A DNA stretch of 64,000 nucleotides from Enterococcus sp. 9E7_DIV0242 (GTDB lineage Bacteria > Bacillota > Bacilli > Lactobacillales > Enterococcaceae): NCBI RefSeq assembly GCF_002140975.2, contig NZ_CP147247.1, positions 1,364,001 to 1,428,000 on the forward strand. The letters are read 5' to 3'. The notes below the pieces were generated by a model that saw only the letters and a list, made by a program, of their open reading frames with translations, was not told the origin of the DNA and made no database searches. Below are positions 52,023-62,290 of the stretch, in pieces (positions within the stretch are counted from its first letter, which is position 1; each line of letters begins with the position of its first letter). Both the position numbers and the translations under genes were made by a program.

Positions 52023-52856
52023 CTAATCAGCGACGACCATGCGATCATTACCGAAAAGATCCTGCTCGATTCTTACTTTTTTCTCAGGGAAAGCTGCCTC
52101 GATCAACGTCTTCACTGCTGCTCCCTGCTGAAAACCAATTTCAAAATATATTTTCCCTTTGGGAGTTAGGCAACGCTTCGCTTCTTCGATTAGCTGTTCA
52201 TAAATTGCCAACCCTTGCTTTTCAGCAAACAGCGCCATATACGGTTCATATTTTTTCACACTTTCATCCATCAATGCCCACTCATCAGCACTGATATACG
52301 GAGGATTAGAGATTAAGATATCAATCGATTGGTCCAGCACTGGAGATAGCCCATTTCCTAAAAAGAATGAAATTTCCGCATGTAAATTTTTTGCATTTTT
52401 CTCAGCAACTCGCAACGCACCTTCCGATAGCTCCACTGCCAATACTTGCCATTTCGGATTTGCTAGCTTCAAGCTGATCGCGATCGCACCGGTTCCCGTA
52501 CCGACATCGACAACGGTCAATGTTTCCTGAGTATTTTCTGTTAGGCAATGCTCGACTAGCTCTTCAGTTTCCGGTCGAGGAATCAGTGTCTCTTGACTGA
52601 CCATAAAGCGATGCCCGTAAAAATCACTATAGCCTAATAAATACTGAGGCGGTTTATCCTCCATCAGCTTCTCCAAATCAGCAGCTATCTGTTGCTGATC
52701 TTCCTGAGACGCTTCATCCTTCATATGCAAAAGCCAGTCTGTCTTAGACCAGTTTTTCCTTTCCAGAAAAAGATAGTGGATCGCATACCCTTCTTTTCCG
52801 TTTTCCTCTAAAAAAGAAGAAGCCCGTTTCAGGACTTCAAAATAATTTTTACCCAT
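52023..52856 (-). CDS. prmC: Release factor glutamine methyltransferase PrmC
   Basis: A 277-residue SAM-dependent enzyme that methylates the Gln of the GGQ motif in release factors. SAM site [15 protein letters not shown] and catalytic NPPY (LISNPPYIS) are visible. The start at 52856 overlaps the prfA end by eight bases (GGAAGAGATGCAGA before the ATG), coupling the enzyme to its substrate. Longer starts upstream lie inside prfA. Confidence 0.96.
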   Translation of the reverse strand: MGKNYFEVLKRASSFLEENGKEGYAIHYLFLERKNWSKTDWLLHMKDEASQEDQQQIAADLEKLMEDKPPQYLLGYSDFYGHRFMVSQETLIPRPETEELVEHCLTENTQETLTVVDVGTGTGAIAISLKLANPKWQVLAVELSEGALRVAEKNAKNLHAEISFFLGNGLSPVLDQSIDILISNPPYISADEWALMDESVKKYEPYMALFAEKQGLAIYEQLIEEAKRCLTPKGKIYFEIGFQQGAAVKTLIEAAFPEKKVRIEQDLFGNDRMVVAD

Positions 52857-53922
52857 TCTGCATCTCTTCCAGCTTCGATGTTTGATCATAAAGAACCAAG
52901 GCATCAATGATTTCATCCAGCTTTCCAGCAAGAATCTGATCCAGCTTTTGAATCGTCAGACCGATACGATGATCTGTCACACGGTTTTGCGGGAAATTAT
53001 AGGTACGGATACGCTCCGAACGATCACCTGTTCCTACCGCAGATTTACGATTGGCATCATATTCACTTTGCGCTTCCTGTTGAATGATGTCATACACTCT
53101 GGCACGCAGGACCTTCATTGCTTTGTCTCGGTTTTTCAGCTGTGAACGTTCATCCTGCATCGCAACTACAACACCTGTTGGAATGTGCGTTAGACGTACC
53201 GCAGAAGCTGTCTTATTGACGTGCTGTCCACCCGCTCCACTAGCATGGTAAATATCTGTACGGATATCCTTATCGGCAATATCGATCTCTACTTCTTCAG
53301 CTTCCGGCATCACAACAACAGTCGCTGTCGATGTATGGATTCTCCCCTGTGACTCAGTAGATGGGACACGCTGTACGCGATGCGCACCACTTTCATATTT
53401 TAATTTAGAAAAAACATTGTCCCCACTGATCATCATGATTACTTCTTTATATCCACCGATACCCGTGATATTTGCTTCCAATACCTCTGCTCGCCAGCCC
53501 TGTGCTTCTGCATACTTTTGATACATATTGAATAAATCTCCAGCAAATAATGCAGCCTCATCGCCACCGGCAGCTCCACGGATTTCCATAATGATATTCT
53601 TATCGTCATTTGGATCTTTCGGAAGCAGTAAAATTTTAATTTTTTCTTCCAATACTTCTTTTTCTTTTTTCAGTTCATATAATTCTTCTTTAGCCATTTC
53701 TGCCATGTCAGCATCAAGATTCTCTCCTAACATCTCCTCGGCCTCTTTGATGCCATCAATGACCTGTTTATAGCGACGATAAGTCTCTACCGTTTCTCTT
53801 GAATTGGCTTCTTCCTTTGATAGCTGCATGAAACGCTTCGTATCAGTGATCACTTCCGGATCGCTCAATAGCTCTCCTAATTCTTCATAGCGATCTTCGA
53901 TTGATTGTAACTGATCGTACAT
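52849..53922 (-). CDS. prfA: Peptide chain release factor 1
   Basis: A 357-residue RF1, the standard length, which reads UAA and UAG stop codons. The GGQ motif is in [19 protein letters not shown], with the RF1-type codon-recognition region upstream. The ATG at 53922 follows AGAGGAG, and this ribosome site itself is the last part of a repeat unit duplicated 5.5 times upstream. A 13-codon extension into the repeat is not a real start. Confidence 0.97.
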   Translation of the reverse strand: MYDQLQSIEDRYEELGELLSDPEVITDTKRFMQLSKEEANSRETVETYRRYKQVIDGIKEAEEMLGENLDADMAEMAKEELYELKKEKEVLEEKIKILLLPKDPNDDKNIIMEIRGAAGGDEAALFAGDLFNMYQKYAEAQGWRAEVLEANITGIGGYKEVIMMISGDNVFSKLKYESGAHRVQRVPSTESQGRIHTSTATVVVMPEAEEVEIDIADKDIRTDIYHASGAGGQHVNKTASAVRLTHIPTGVVVAMQDERSQLKNRDKAMKVLRARVYDIIQQEAQSEYDANRKSAVGTGDRSERIRTYNFPQNRVTDHRIGLTIQKLDQILAGKLDEIIDALVLYDQTSKLEEMQNG

Positions 53923-53937
53923 AATTTCTAACTCCTC

Positions 53938-54508
53938 TTCTCTGTTGTGGAAACTGCCCAAGTTATTGTCCAGTTTCTCTATTTTAGTGGTCCGATGTCC
54001 AGTTCCCTAGTTTACTTGGTCAAAGAGAAATGGCGCTCCTCTTCTCTATTGTGGAAACTGTTCAAGTCATTGTCCAGTTTCTTTATTTTGGTGGTCCGAT
54101 GTCCAGTTCCCTAGTTTACTTGGTTAAAGGGAAATGGCGCTCCTCTTCTCTGTTGTGGAAACTGCCCAAGTCATTGTCCAGTTTCTTTATTTTGGTGGTC
54201 CGATAGCTATTACTTCTAGAGGTTCCTACACTAGAGTAATAGTTCTCCTTTTCTTTGTTGTGGAAACTGCCCAAGTCATTGTCCAGTTTCTTCATTTTGG
54301 TGGTCCGATAGCTATTACTTCTAGAGGTTCCTACACTAGAGTAATAGTCCTCCTCTTCTCTATTGTGGAAACTGTTCAAATTATTGTTCAGTTTCTTTAT
54401 TTTGGTGGTCCGATAGCTATTACTTCTAGAGGTTCCTACACTAGAGTAATAGTCCTCCTCTTCTCTGTTGTGGAAACTGTTCAAATTATTGTTCAGTTTC
54501 CATATCAT
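53938..54508 (-). repeat. 5.5-copy tandem repeat in the prfA leader
   Basis: Five units of 104-105 bases plus a half unit (starts at 53938, 54042, 54146, 54251, 54356, 54461). Each has a palindromic GAAACTG...CAGTTTC arm pair and a copy of the AGAGAAGAGGAG ribosome-site segment. Units 3-5 also have CTATTACT...AGTAATAG stems; units 1-2 carry a different second half. In three units the period is 105, so frames stay open on both strands, but no ribosome site or start supports a protein. Confidence 0.92.
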
Positions 54509-54535
54509 TCCATTGAATGTCGTTTTTTTTCGTCG

Positions 54536-55111
54536 TTATTCTGAGCCCTCTGGATGGAAATAGTGTTTTCTGCACACTGGATAGTAGGCTTCATTTCCGC
54601 CAATTTGAACTTGATCGCCCTCGTAAACGGGTTGACCATCTATATAATGAAGGTTCATTATTGCTTTTTTATGACAGAACCAGCAGATTGTTTTCAACTC
54701 TTCGATTTTATCTGCATAAAGCAGTAGGTACTTAGAGCCTTCAAATAATTCATTTCGAAAATCATTTTTCAAACCAAAAGCCATAACTGGAATATTCAAG
54801 TCGTCTACGACCCTAGCAAACTCGATGACATGATGCTTACTCAAAAATTGCGATTCATCAACAAGTATACAGTAAGGCTGAACATCTAACGCTTTGACCA
54901 ACTCATAGACATTTGTCTCTTCAAAAATGGGGGTGGCTTCCCGTTTCAATCCAATTCGACTGGATACCATTCCGATACCATCTCGTGTATCAAGACCACT
55001 AGTCATCAAAACAACAGGCTTATCCTGTTCTTCATAGTTATGTGCAACTTTCAAAATCTCAATTGTTTTTCCACTATTCATTGCGCCGTATTTAAAAAAT
55101 AGTTGTGCCAT
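54536..55111 (-). CDS. tdk: Thymidine kinase
   Basis: A 191-residue type II thymidine kinase for dTMP salvage. P-loop GAMNSGKT (residues 9-16), VDESQF near 84-89, zinc ligands Cys143, Cys146, Cys180 and His183. GAAAGGTGAC precedes the ATG. First gene of the cluster; the repeat array separates it from prfA. Confidence 0.97.
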   Translation of the reverse strand: MAQLFFKYGAMNSGKTIEILKVAHNYEEQDKPVVLMTSGLDTRDGIGMVSSRIGLKREATPIFEETNVYELVKALDVQPYCILVDESQFLSKHHVIEFARVVDDLNIPVMAFGLKNDFRNELFEGSKYLLLYADKIEELKTICWFCHKKAIMNLHYIDGQPVYEGDQVQIGGNEAYYPVCRKHYFHPEGSE

Positions 55112-55255
55112 CTCTCACTGTCACCTTTCATTTCGTTCCTTTCGTATTTTACTATATTTCCGAAGGTTTTTACAGTAGTAAATTCAATGCGCATGTATTC
55201 GTTGGATTCTTTTTAAGAAAATTTTCTATACTTATTCATTTTTCAAGAGAAAAAA

Positions 55256-55295
55256 GAGGAAACTTTCACCTATTCATCAGTGAAAATTTCTCCTC
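55256..55295 (-). terminator. Terminator of the XRE gene
   Basis: GAGGAGAAATTTTCAC pairs with GTGAAAGTTTCCTC, followed by TTTTTTCTC on the minus strand. Confidence 0.8.
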
Positions 55296-55315
55296 CCTCA
55301 TCCTATATCTTTACT

Positions 55316-55852
55316 TTAGCCTTCATCCATTTCAAAATCAAACAATCCTTTGTTTTTCACACCCACAGAATACTCCAACGCGTAAACCGACCTTCCTTGT
55401 GACATTGCTTCGCTTATATTCTTTAGCTCTTTCTCTGCATCTGCTCTGTCTTTGTACCACCCTAATGCTACTGAACTGTCACCCCAAAAACTGTGCCCAT
55501 CTATCCCCATCAGTAAAACCTCGGGATGATACGCTTTTTTCCCTACTACAGGAGACAAAGTAAACTTATAAAATGAAGACATCTTCCCGTCAATTTTACT
55601 AATGATCGTAATTTTCTCTTTTCCTTCATTCTTAGTCGACTCCGTTGTTGCTTTTTCTGTCCTGTTATCTAATAAATAATCTGTTGACACCTCAAAGTAT
55701 TTTGATAATTGCACCAGCTTTTCAAAATCCGGTTGCGATGTGCCATTTTCATATCGAGAAATGGATTGTCTGGAAACATCCAATAGCTCTGATAATTCTT
55801 CTTGTGATATCCCTTTTTTTACTCGCAGCTCTTTTAACTTTTCACCAAACAT
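55316..55852 (-). CDS. XRE-family regulator with unknown C-terminal domain
   Basis: A 178-residue protein with an N-terminal helix-turn-helix (residues 6-60: [32 protein letters not shown]) and a C-terminal part (about 80-178) that is beta-rich with a [16 protein letters not shown] helix. The ligand is unknown. A palindrome covers its own -35, so it is probably autoregulated. GGAGGAAAAAA precedes the ATG. Confidence 0.82.
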   Translation of the reverse strand: MFGEKLKELRVKKGISQEELSELLDVSRQSISRYENGTSQPDFEKLVQLSKYFEVSTDYLLDNRTEKATTESTKNEGKEKITIISKIDGKMSSFYKFTLSPVVGKKAYHPEVLLMGIDGHSFWGDSSVALGWYKDRADAEKELKNISEAMSQGRSVYALEYSVGVKNKGLFDFEMDEG

Positions 55853-56185
55853 TTTTTTCCTCCGTAGTTTCTTACTTCTAACTATTATAGTAGAGAATCT
55901 TTGTAACAGTTACAATGGCTGATTAGTTGCACCTGCGCACATCTTTGTTGCATATCCATAGAATAAGGTATTTCCACATATTTTTCTGTTTTTCTTTTGG
56001 TAATTATGTTGTTGTTTAAGAAACAGCATTCAGCTTGCATTACGGACATTCGCTTGAAAAAAATAGTGCGGTATCTCTTTTCTTGCCACCATTTTTATTT
56101 AAACGAAATAGCTTCCTCCTTTTTATTCTTCCGTCAACGCGTTTTTCTGCTATACTTGTTCTATTGATATTGTAGGAGGCTTACC
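55853..56185. other. Divergent promoter region between the XRE and ktrB genes
   Basis: 333 bases containing the XRE promoter with palindrome at the left and, at the right, an extended -10 (TGCTATACT, about 56149-56156) for ktrB. No gene. Confidence 0.55.
55884..55915 (-). promoter_or_regulatory. XRE promoter with palindromic operator
   Basis: TATAAT at 55884-55889 and perfect palindrome TTGTAACAGTTACAA at 55901-55915 over the -35. Confidence 0.65.
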
Positions 56186-57586
56186 ATGTTTTTCAGTCGT
56201 TTTCTCTGGCGTTCTCAGAAAAAGATCCGCCAGTTCATTCAGGAGCATTTTTCTTCGATTCAGATTATTGTCAGTTACTATATTTTGATGACAATTCTGT
56301 CGCTGCTTCTGTTCTACCTACCTTTTTTCAGAGTTCCCGAATCAAAGGTATCCTTTTTAGATATGTTTTTTATGGCCGTCAGTACGGTTAGTGTGACCGG
56401 CCTGACGACCTTTGATATTCATACTGTGTTTAATGATCGAGGAATCGTCTTACTTGAAGTACTCTTTCAAGTAGGTGGGTTGGGAATCATGATGATTTCA
56501 ACCGCTTTTATTATCCTGTCAAAACGCAGAATTACTTTAAAGCAACGCCAATTGATCATGACTGATATGAATCAGCCTAAATTAAGTGGAATCGTACGGC
56601 TAATACGAATAACCTTCTCCATCTTGTTATGGTTTCAAGTTATTTTCGGCGCCTTTTTCTCTATCTACTTCTACTTTTCCGGCTATTATGACACGTGGAG
56701 AGATGCCATTTTCTATGGTTTTTATCAGTCTATCTCGGCTGTTACCAACTCCGGATTTGACGTGACCGGTGATTCAATCATTCCGTTCGCTGATGATTAT
56801 CTATTTTTGATCATTATGATGTTCTTGATTTTCATTGGAGGGATCGGCTTTCCTGTGTTGATGGAATTTCGTGAATGGCTATTCTTCAAAAAGAAAAAGC
56901 GAGGATTGCCTTTCCGATTTTCGCTCTTCAGCAAGATAGCGATGTTGGCTTTCGTTATTCTGTTCATAGGGGGCACTCTGCTGATCTATATGCTGGAACG
57001 TAATCATTTATTTGCGGATATGACAGAAGTCAATCGATGGATAACCTCCATGTTCTATTCCATGACCACTAGAAACGCCGGGCTGCAGATCAATCAGCTA
57101 AGTGACTTTCAAGTGACTACATTGATTATTTTTTCTATGCTTATGTTCATCGGCTGTAGCCCAAGCTCTGTTGGTGGTGGTGTGCGGACCACAACCATTG
57201 CCATTATTGGCTTGTATCTTTACTCCTTTATCAAAAGTGAGGACAACGTAAATATCTTTGGTCGGCGAATCGATGATGACGATGTTCGAAAATCAGTCGT
57301 GGTGTTTATGCTTTCTTTATTGATGTGCTTCTTTTCTGTTGTGTTCCTCTCAGCAACAGAGGATCATTCACTGATTGCCATTATCGTCGAGGTCGCGTCT
57401 GCCTTTGGAACGACCGGACTTTCTCTCGGAATCACTGATGATTTGAGCAATGTAGGAAAAATCATGATTTCCCTACTGATGTTCATCGGTCGAATCGGTA
57501 TGCTTTATACCCTAATGCTGTTCATTCCAAAAGAGACACGAGATTTAGGCTACGAATACCCTTCAGAAAAAATTATTATTGGATAG
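56186..57586 (+). CDS. ktrB: Potassium uptake membrane subunit KtrB (TrkH family)
   Basis: A 466-residue membrane protein with the four-fold M1-P-M2 layout of TrkH/KtrB. Selectivity-filter glycines lie in SVTGLTTFD, SAVTNSGFDVTG, TTRNAGL and AFGTTGLSLG. It takes up potassium together with a KtrA-type cytosolic regulator, which is not adjacent. AGGAGGCTTACC precedes the ATG. Confidence 0.92.
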   Translation: MFFSRFLWRSQKKIRQFIQEHFSSIQIIVSYYILMTILSLLLFYLPFFRVPESKVSFLDMFFMAVSTVSVTGLTTFDIHTVFNDRGIVLLEVLFQVGGLGIMMISTAFIILSKRRITLKQRQLIMTDMNQPKLSGIVRLIRITFSILLWFQVIFGAFFSIYFYFSGYYDTWRDAIFYGFYQSISAVTNSGFDVTGDSIIPFADDYLFLIIMMFLIFIGGIGFPVLMEFREWLFFKKKKRGLPFRFSLFSKIAMLAFVILFIGGTLLIYMLERNHLFADMTEVNRWITSMFYSMTTRNAGLQINQLSDFQVTTLIIFSMLMFIGCSPSSVGGGVRTTTIAIIGLYLYSFIKSEDNVNIFGRRIDDDDVRKSVVVFMLSLLMCFFSVVFLSATEDHSLIAIIVEVASAFGTTGLSLGITDDLSNVGKIMISLLMFIGRIGMLYTLMLFIPKETRDLGYEYPSEKIIIG

Positions 57587-57899
57587 GATCCGTTAAGAAA
57601 TAGATATTAAAAAATTATAGTCCCGAGCTTGTATGCAACCACTATAAGCTCGGATTTTTTTATATTTTCCTCCCTCTTAATATATTCTTAAGCACCGATC
57701 ATTCCTACAGCTTCTCTTGTGTCCTACCTGAGCGTTAGAACAGCCTTACTTTCTCCCATTTCTCCTTGAAAATCACACGCATTCGCTCTCGAGTATTCAA
57801 AGACAGCCTACTTTGTCACACTTCTTGAATTATGGTATTATAGGTTGAGTTTAGTCCAATCAACCGTTGATTGTTCACTCTAATGATGGAGGAGATATC
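57587..57899. other. Intergenic region between ktrB and murT
   Basis: 313 bases with the ktrB terminator at its left end and the murT ribosome site at its right. Nothing else is recognised. Confidence 0.5.
57623..57662 (+). terminator. ktrB terminator
   Basis: CCGAGCTT and AAGCTCGG stem followed by seven T. Confidence 0.8.
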
Positions 57900-59252
57900 A
57901 TGGGCGTTAGAAGTCACCTTGCTATTCTGGCCGGAAAGACCTCACAATGGGTACTGCAAACTTTCTTCAAAGGCGGCAGCAGTTATCCCGGACAGTTGGC
58001 ATTAAAAATAGACCCTAAAATTTTAGATACATTAGCAAAAGATTATGAGATTGTTGTCGTAACTGGAACAAATGGAAAAACATTGACAACAGCGTTGACA
58101 GTAAACATTCTGAAGCAGGAATTCGATCATGTATTAACAAACCCAACAGGTGCAAATATGGCCCAAGGAATTGTTTCTACTTTTCTTTCCGCTAAAGCAA
58201 AAAAAGGGCAGAAGAAATTTGCCGTACTTGAGATTGATGAAGCCAGTCTGAGTACAGTTACAAAATATGTAAAACCAAAGCTATTTCTATTTACCAATAT
58301 TTTTCGAGATCAGATGGATCGCTATGGAGAGATTTACACTACCTATCGAATGATTGTTGAAGGCGCAGCAGCATCACCGGAGGCGCCAATCATCTGTAAC
58401 GGAGATTCACCCATTTTTAATTCTGTTGAAACAGTAAACCCAAGAAAATATTACGGGTTTAATCATGAGTCAGATCATGAGCAGTTGGCACATTACAACA
58501 CAGATGGTGTACTTTGTCCGAAATGTCACCATATTTTACACTATAAAATGATTACTTATGCCAATCTGGGTAAGTACTACTGCCCAAATTGTGATTTCAA
58601 ACGTCCGGAGCTGGATGTTCAGCTGACTGAAATGACAGCTATGGATAATGTCTCTGCTGCATTCGTAATCGATGGTGGAGCATATGATATTGCGGTGGGT
58701 GGTATGTACAATGTTTATAATGCCCTTGCCGCGACAGCTGTTGCTGAACATTACGGCGTGTCGAAAGAAAAAATCAAGTCGGGCTTGAGCTACGATGAAA
58801 AAGTATTTGGCAGACAGGAAGTTATTCAAATTGGCGATAAACGCTGTACACTTGTACTGGTAAAAAATCCGGTCGGGATAAATCAGGTTATTGATATGAT
58901 TGGTTTGTCTCCCTACCCGTTTTCTCTCGTTTCCTTACTGAATGCAAATTACGCAGACGGTATTGATGTTAGCTGGATCTGGGACGGAAATCACGAAGCC
59001 TTTGCAGATATGGACATCCCAGCAGTTATTGCCGGTGGTGATCGTCATAAAGATATGGCTCTACGCCTGAAGGTTGCTGGTATTTCTGAGGATAAACTGT
59101 CAGAAATCGAAAATCTTGAAGAGGTCATTACAGCAATCAAAAATCTGCCTACGGAACATGTCTACATTTTAGCTACATATACAGCTGTTCTACAGTTACG
59201 AAAAGCATTAACTACACAAGGCTATATTCAAGGAGGAATGAACGGTGTCTAA
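57900..59252 (+). CDS. murT: Lipid II amidation subunit MurT
   Basis: A 450-residue Mur-ligase-like protein that activates the D-Glu carboxylate of lipid II for amidation. ATP loop [12 protein letters not shown], central Mur-ligase domain, a four-Cys zinc ribbon (CPKC and CPNC) and the C-terminal DUF1727 part are all visible. GGAGGAGATATC precedes the ATG at 57900; a start 11 codons upstream is not supported. It forms a complex with GatD, whose gene overlaps its end. Confidence 0.95.
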   Translation: MGVRSHLAILAGKTSQWVLQTFFKGGSSYPGQLALKIDPKILDTLAKDYEIVVVTGTNGKTLTTALTVNILKQEFDHVLTNPTGANMAQGIVSTFLSAKAKKGQKKFAVLEIDEASLSTVTKYVKPKLFLFTNIFRDQMDRYGEIYTTYRMIVEGAAASPEAPIICNGDSPIFNSVETVNPRKYYGFNHESDHEQLAHYNTDGVLCPKCHHILHYKMITYANLGKYYCPNCDFKRPELDVQLTEMTAMDNVSAAFVIDGGAYDIAVGGMYNVYNALAATAVAEHYGVSKEKIKSGLSYDEKVFGRQEVIQIGDKRCTLVLVKNPVGINQVIDMIGLSPYPFSLVSLLNANYADGIDVSWIWDGNHEAFADMDIPAVIAGGDRHKDMALRLKVAGISEDKLSEIENLEEVITAIKNLPTEHVYILATYTAVLQLRKALTTQGYIQGGMNGV

Positions 59253-59925
59253 AGAATTACGTGTTTGCCACCTTTATGGAAATCTATTGAATACTTACGG
59301 TGATAATGGAAACCTGCTGATGCTGAAGTATCTAGCTGAGCAAAACGGGATTACTTTCCATTCTGAAATCGTCAGCATTTATGAGCCTTTTGATCCAACT
59401 AAATATGATTTGGTATTTTTCGGTGGCGGTCAGGATTTCGAGCAGCTGATTGTTTCTCAGGATATCCAATCAAAAAAAGAGGCGCTTACCCAGTTTATCG
59501 AAGATGATGGCGTTATTTTAGCCATTTGCGGTGGATTTCAGTTGCTAGGGCACTATTATATTGGTGCGGATGGGCAAAAAATCAAAGGGATCAGCGCATT
59601 GGATCACTACACACTTAGTCAGGAAAATAGCCGCTATATTGGCGATATTGTTATTCATAATGAAGAATTCAATGAAACCTACTACGGCTTTGAAAACCAC
59701 AACGGCCGCACATTCCTTGGCGAAGGAGAACGACCACTTGGTAAAGTTCTCGAAGGAAAAGGGAATAACGCTGAAGACGGCTCTGAAGGAGTCATCTATA
59801 AAAATGTTTTCGGCTCTTATTTCCACGGACCGATCCTATCCAGAAACGAAAACCTTGGCATGCGCCTGATCAACACCGCATTAGAAAGAAAATACGGAGA
59901 AAAAATGCAGACCGAATGCGTTTAA
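59245..59925 (+). CDS. gatD: Glutamine amidotransferase GatD
   Basis: A 226-residue class I glutaminase-type protein (GATase_3) with the nucleophile Cys95 in [10 protein letters not shown] and His194 in YFHGP. It delivers ammonia to MurT to make D-isoglutamine in peptidoglycan. The start is GTG after GGAGGAATGAACG and overlaps murT by eight bases. Confidence 0.95.
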   Translation: MSKELRVCHLYGNLLNTYGDNGNLLMLKYLAEQNGITFHSEIVSIYEPFDPTKYDLVFFGGGQDFEQLIVSQDIQSKKEALTQFIEDDGVILAICGGFQLLGHYYIGADGQKIKGISALDHYTLSQENSRYIGDIVIHNEEFNETYYGFENHNGRTFLGEGERPLGKVLEGKGNNAEDGSEGVIYKNVFGSYFHGPILSRNENLGMRLINTALERKYGEKMQTECV

Positions 59926-59945
59926 CTAGATATTTTTTCTCCTAA

Positions 59946-59986
59946 AAAAAGCATCTGCCTTATATATTTCTAAGGCAGATGCTTTT
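59946..59986 (+). terminator. murT-gatD terminator
   Basis: AAAAGCATCTGCCTTA and TAAGGCAGATGCTTTT stem with a T-rich tail. Confidence 0.85.
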
Positions 59987-60173
59987 GTATTTCTGTAATA
60001 TCTCGTAACAGATATATCTATGACTAGCAGCAAAACACTGCGTGTGCAAATTCAAAAGCCTACAGCTTAAAACTATGAAATATTGTAAATCTACTATTAA
60101 TAGAGGCAACTATTATCATTATTCTTTTAGTCGTTCTCTGAATCATTGTCATAAAACGAAAATCGACTAAATA

Positions 60174-60220
60174 AAAAACAACATTTGATCCCCAGAAACT
60201 AAAGGTTCAAATGTTATTTT
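60174..60220. terminator. manA terminator
   Basis: ACATTTGA and TCAAATGT arms with A/T tracts outside on both strands. Confidence 0.65.
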
Positions 60221-60231
60221 TGATTACTCAA

Positions 60232-61206
60232 TTATGCTTTTTCACCAGGTTCTGACGCAATAATTGTCATATCCCCTTCCACACGCCATTTTTCGATATC
60301 CGTTGGAAGAATGAAGCTATCGCCCTTCTTCAACTCATAGCTATCGTTTTGTGTTGGATTTTCCTTCTCGATCACCAGACTTCCGGCACCTTCAATAACC
60401 GTTGCCAGAGTGTATGGTGCACCCTTTTTCAATTTCAATGATCCTTTTACCAACCATTCGTAAACATTGAAAAATTCTGTTTTCAAGTAAGTCACTACTG
60501 TAGACTGCCCTTGATTCTGCTGTTGGATCTCCAGAACAGGCGCCTTGGCAGGAACCGTGGTTACATCAATTGATTGCTGTAAATGCAGCTCTCTTGGATT
60601 TCCATTATCATCTTTACGGTCATAGTCATACACTCTATAAGTCGTATCGCTGCTTTGTTGCGTTTCTAAAATCATGATTCCCTTACCGATCGCATGGATC
60701 GTCCCACTTGGAACATAGAAAAAGTCGCCTTTTTTAACAGGAACTTTAGTTAATAAATCGTCCCATTTTCCTTCATGGATCATTTCAGCCAGCTCTTCAC
60801 GTGTTTTTGCGTGATGCCCATAAATGATTGATGCACCTGGTTCAGCATCGATAATGTACCAACATTCTGTTTTTCCAAGCTCTCCCTCATGCGCCAGTCC
60901 ATACGTATCATCCGGATGGACCTGAACAGACAGATCATCCTCAGCATCAAGAATTTTTATTAGTAATGGGAAAACATCCCCCGTTGCATGACCAAATAAC
61001 TCCCGATGCTCCGTCCAAAGCTCATCGAGCTTCTTACCGGCAAATTCACCATTGATGACAGTCCCTACACCATGAGGATGCGCACTTATCGCCCAATCTT
61101 CACCAATCTTATCACTTGGCAAATCGAACCCAAAAACAGAGTGCAGACGGTTTCCTCCCCAAATTTTTTCTTGGAAAACAGGTTTTAAAAACAGTGGTTG
61201 ATTCAT
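60232..61206 (-). CDS. manA: Mannose-6-phosphate isomerase, class I
   Basis: A 324-residue zinc enzyme converting mannose-6-P and fructose-6-P. The zinc site appears as QVHPDD with Glu in GKTECWY and the downstream YVPSGTIHAIGKG; the C-terminal cupin region is intact. The length is that of Firmicute ManA. Start MNQPLFLKPVFQEKIWGG is typical. It is followed in transcription only by a terminator and preceded by the hydrolase and VOC genes. Confidence 0.95.
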   Translation of the reverse strand: MNQPLFLKPVFQEKIWGGNRLHSVFGFDLPSDKIGEDWAISAHPHGVGTVINGEFAGKKLDELWTEHRELFGHATGDVFPLLIKILDAEDDLSVQVHPDDTYGLAHEGELGKTECWYIIDAEPGASIIYGHHAKTREELAEMIHEGKWDDLLTKVPVKKGDFFYVPSGTIHAIGKGIMILETQQSSDTTYRVYDYDRKDDNGNPRELHLQQSIDVTTVPAKAPVLEIQQQNQGQSTVVTYLKTEFFNVYEWLVKGSLKLKKGAPYTLATVIEGAGSLVIEKENPTQNDSYELKKGDSFILPTDIEKWRVEGDMTIIASEPGEKA

Positions 61207-61214
61207 AGTAATTT

Positions 61215-62279
61215 TTACTCCTCCCGAAACTTGTATTCATTTGACCACTTTCTATGCTTGGCAGCAGCTTCTATCTTTTCCTCAAGATAAAGCTGTATGA
61301 GCTGGTCTCTCTTCTCTATATATTCTGCCCGTCTATCTACAGGATGCACCCGGTTAGATAGAAAAATAAATGCTTCTTGTGACAAAATATCCATCAGAAT
61401 AAACGTTCCGGTATAGCCCGTATGAAACAAATATACAGCTCCATTAACGTCCGTTTTCAAATCCCAGCCAAGAGAGCGGGCATGATTCTTTGCGAAAGAA
61501 TGATCCTCCAACAGTGAGAGAATTGTTGCCTCCTGCAGAAAACGGTTATCCTTATAAACACCTTTGTTCAAGTACATAGTTACAAATTTCTCAAGATCTG
61601 TCAAGTTGGTAAATAATCCGGCATTTCCTGCATGCTCAGCCAATACAAAGGCTTTTGGATCGTGTGTCTGCCCCCTGATCAGCCCTCTACGCGGATGCAG
61701 CTCTGTCGGAACAGTCTGTAATGGATCATCCGGCAGAAAACAGCTATTTGTCATTTCAAGAGGCTGTAATACACGCTCTTCAAATAGCTCAACAGCTGTC
61801 TTCTGTAATACTTTTTCCAACATCAAACCTAATAGAATCGTTCCAGTATCCGTGTATTTTGATTCGAACCCCAGCTTATTACCTGCCTCTACTTGGTGAT
61901 ATGCATGGATCAATTCTTTCTGAGACAGGGCATCTCTATTCTCAATATAGGTACTGATGTCTCCTGTATGTGTCAATAAATGACGGATTGTGATCGTCGC
62001 GTCTTGAAATGCGGGATAATACTCTTTAAGCGGAGTATCTAATTGTAGTTGTCCCTCTTCCACCAACTGAAGAACAACCGTCGTTGTACAGATCACCTTC
62101 GTTAATGAAGCAACATCAAACATGTGCTTTTCTGTCAATGGCTCATTTTGAGGAACAACTTGTGCAAATCCTTTTAGTTGAGTCTCATGCTTCCCTTTTT
62201 TTATAAAAGAGAAGGAAACGCTTGGAAAAACACCTTCGGCTAAGTACTGCTCAATCCGTTTTTTTGTTTTTTCATACAT
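61215..62279 (-). CDS. AmpC-like serine hydrolase, second copy
   Basis: A 354-residue class C beta-lactamase-fold protein with SLTK (Ser58, Lys61) and FHTGYTG. The Tyr motif reads YTD where the paralogue at 41664 has YSD. No signal peptide. It lies between the VOC and manA genes, all on one strand, with no clear pathway link. GAGGACGAATGAT precedes the ATG at 62279. A peptidase or esterase role is as likely as a wall role. Confidence 0.85.
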   Translation of the reverse strand: MYEKTKKRIEQYLAEGVFPSVSFSFIKKGKHETQLKGFAQVVPQNEPLTEKHMFDVASLTKVICTTTVVLQLVEEGQLQLDTPLKEYYPAFQDATITIRHLLTHTGDISTYIENRDALSQKELIHAYHQVEAGNKLGFESKYTDTGTILLGLMLEKVLQKTAVELFEERVLQPLEMTNSCFLPDDPLQTVPTELHPRRGLIRGQTHDPKAFVLAEHAGNAGLFTNLTDLEKFVTMYLNKGVYKDNRFLQEATILSLLEDHSFAKNHARSLGWDLKTDVNGAVYLFHTGYTGTFILMDILSQEAFIFLSNRVHPVDRRAEYIEKRDQLIQLYLEEKIEAAAKHRKWSNEYKFREE

Positions 62280-62290
62280 ATCATTCGTCC

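Noticed and set aside
53938..54508. Tandem repeats as a CRISPR array.
   Set aside because: Units are 104-105 bases and adjoin without unique spacers; no cas genes nearby.
54116..54508. A 130-codon repeat protein on the minus strand (and a 136-codon one on the plus strand) inside the prfA leader array.
   Set aside because: Open only because the unit length is a multiple of three; no ribosome site, composition unlike neighbours, and the two 104-base units break the frame.
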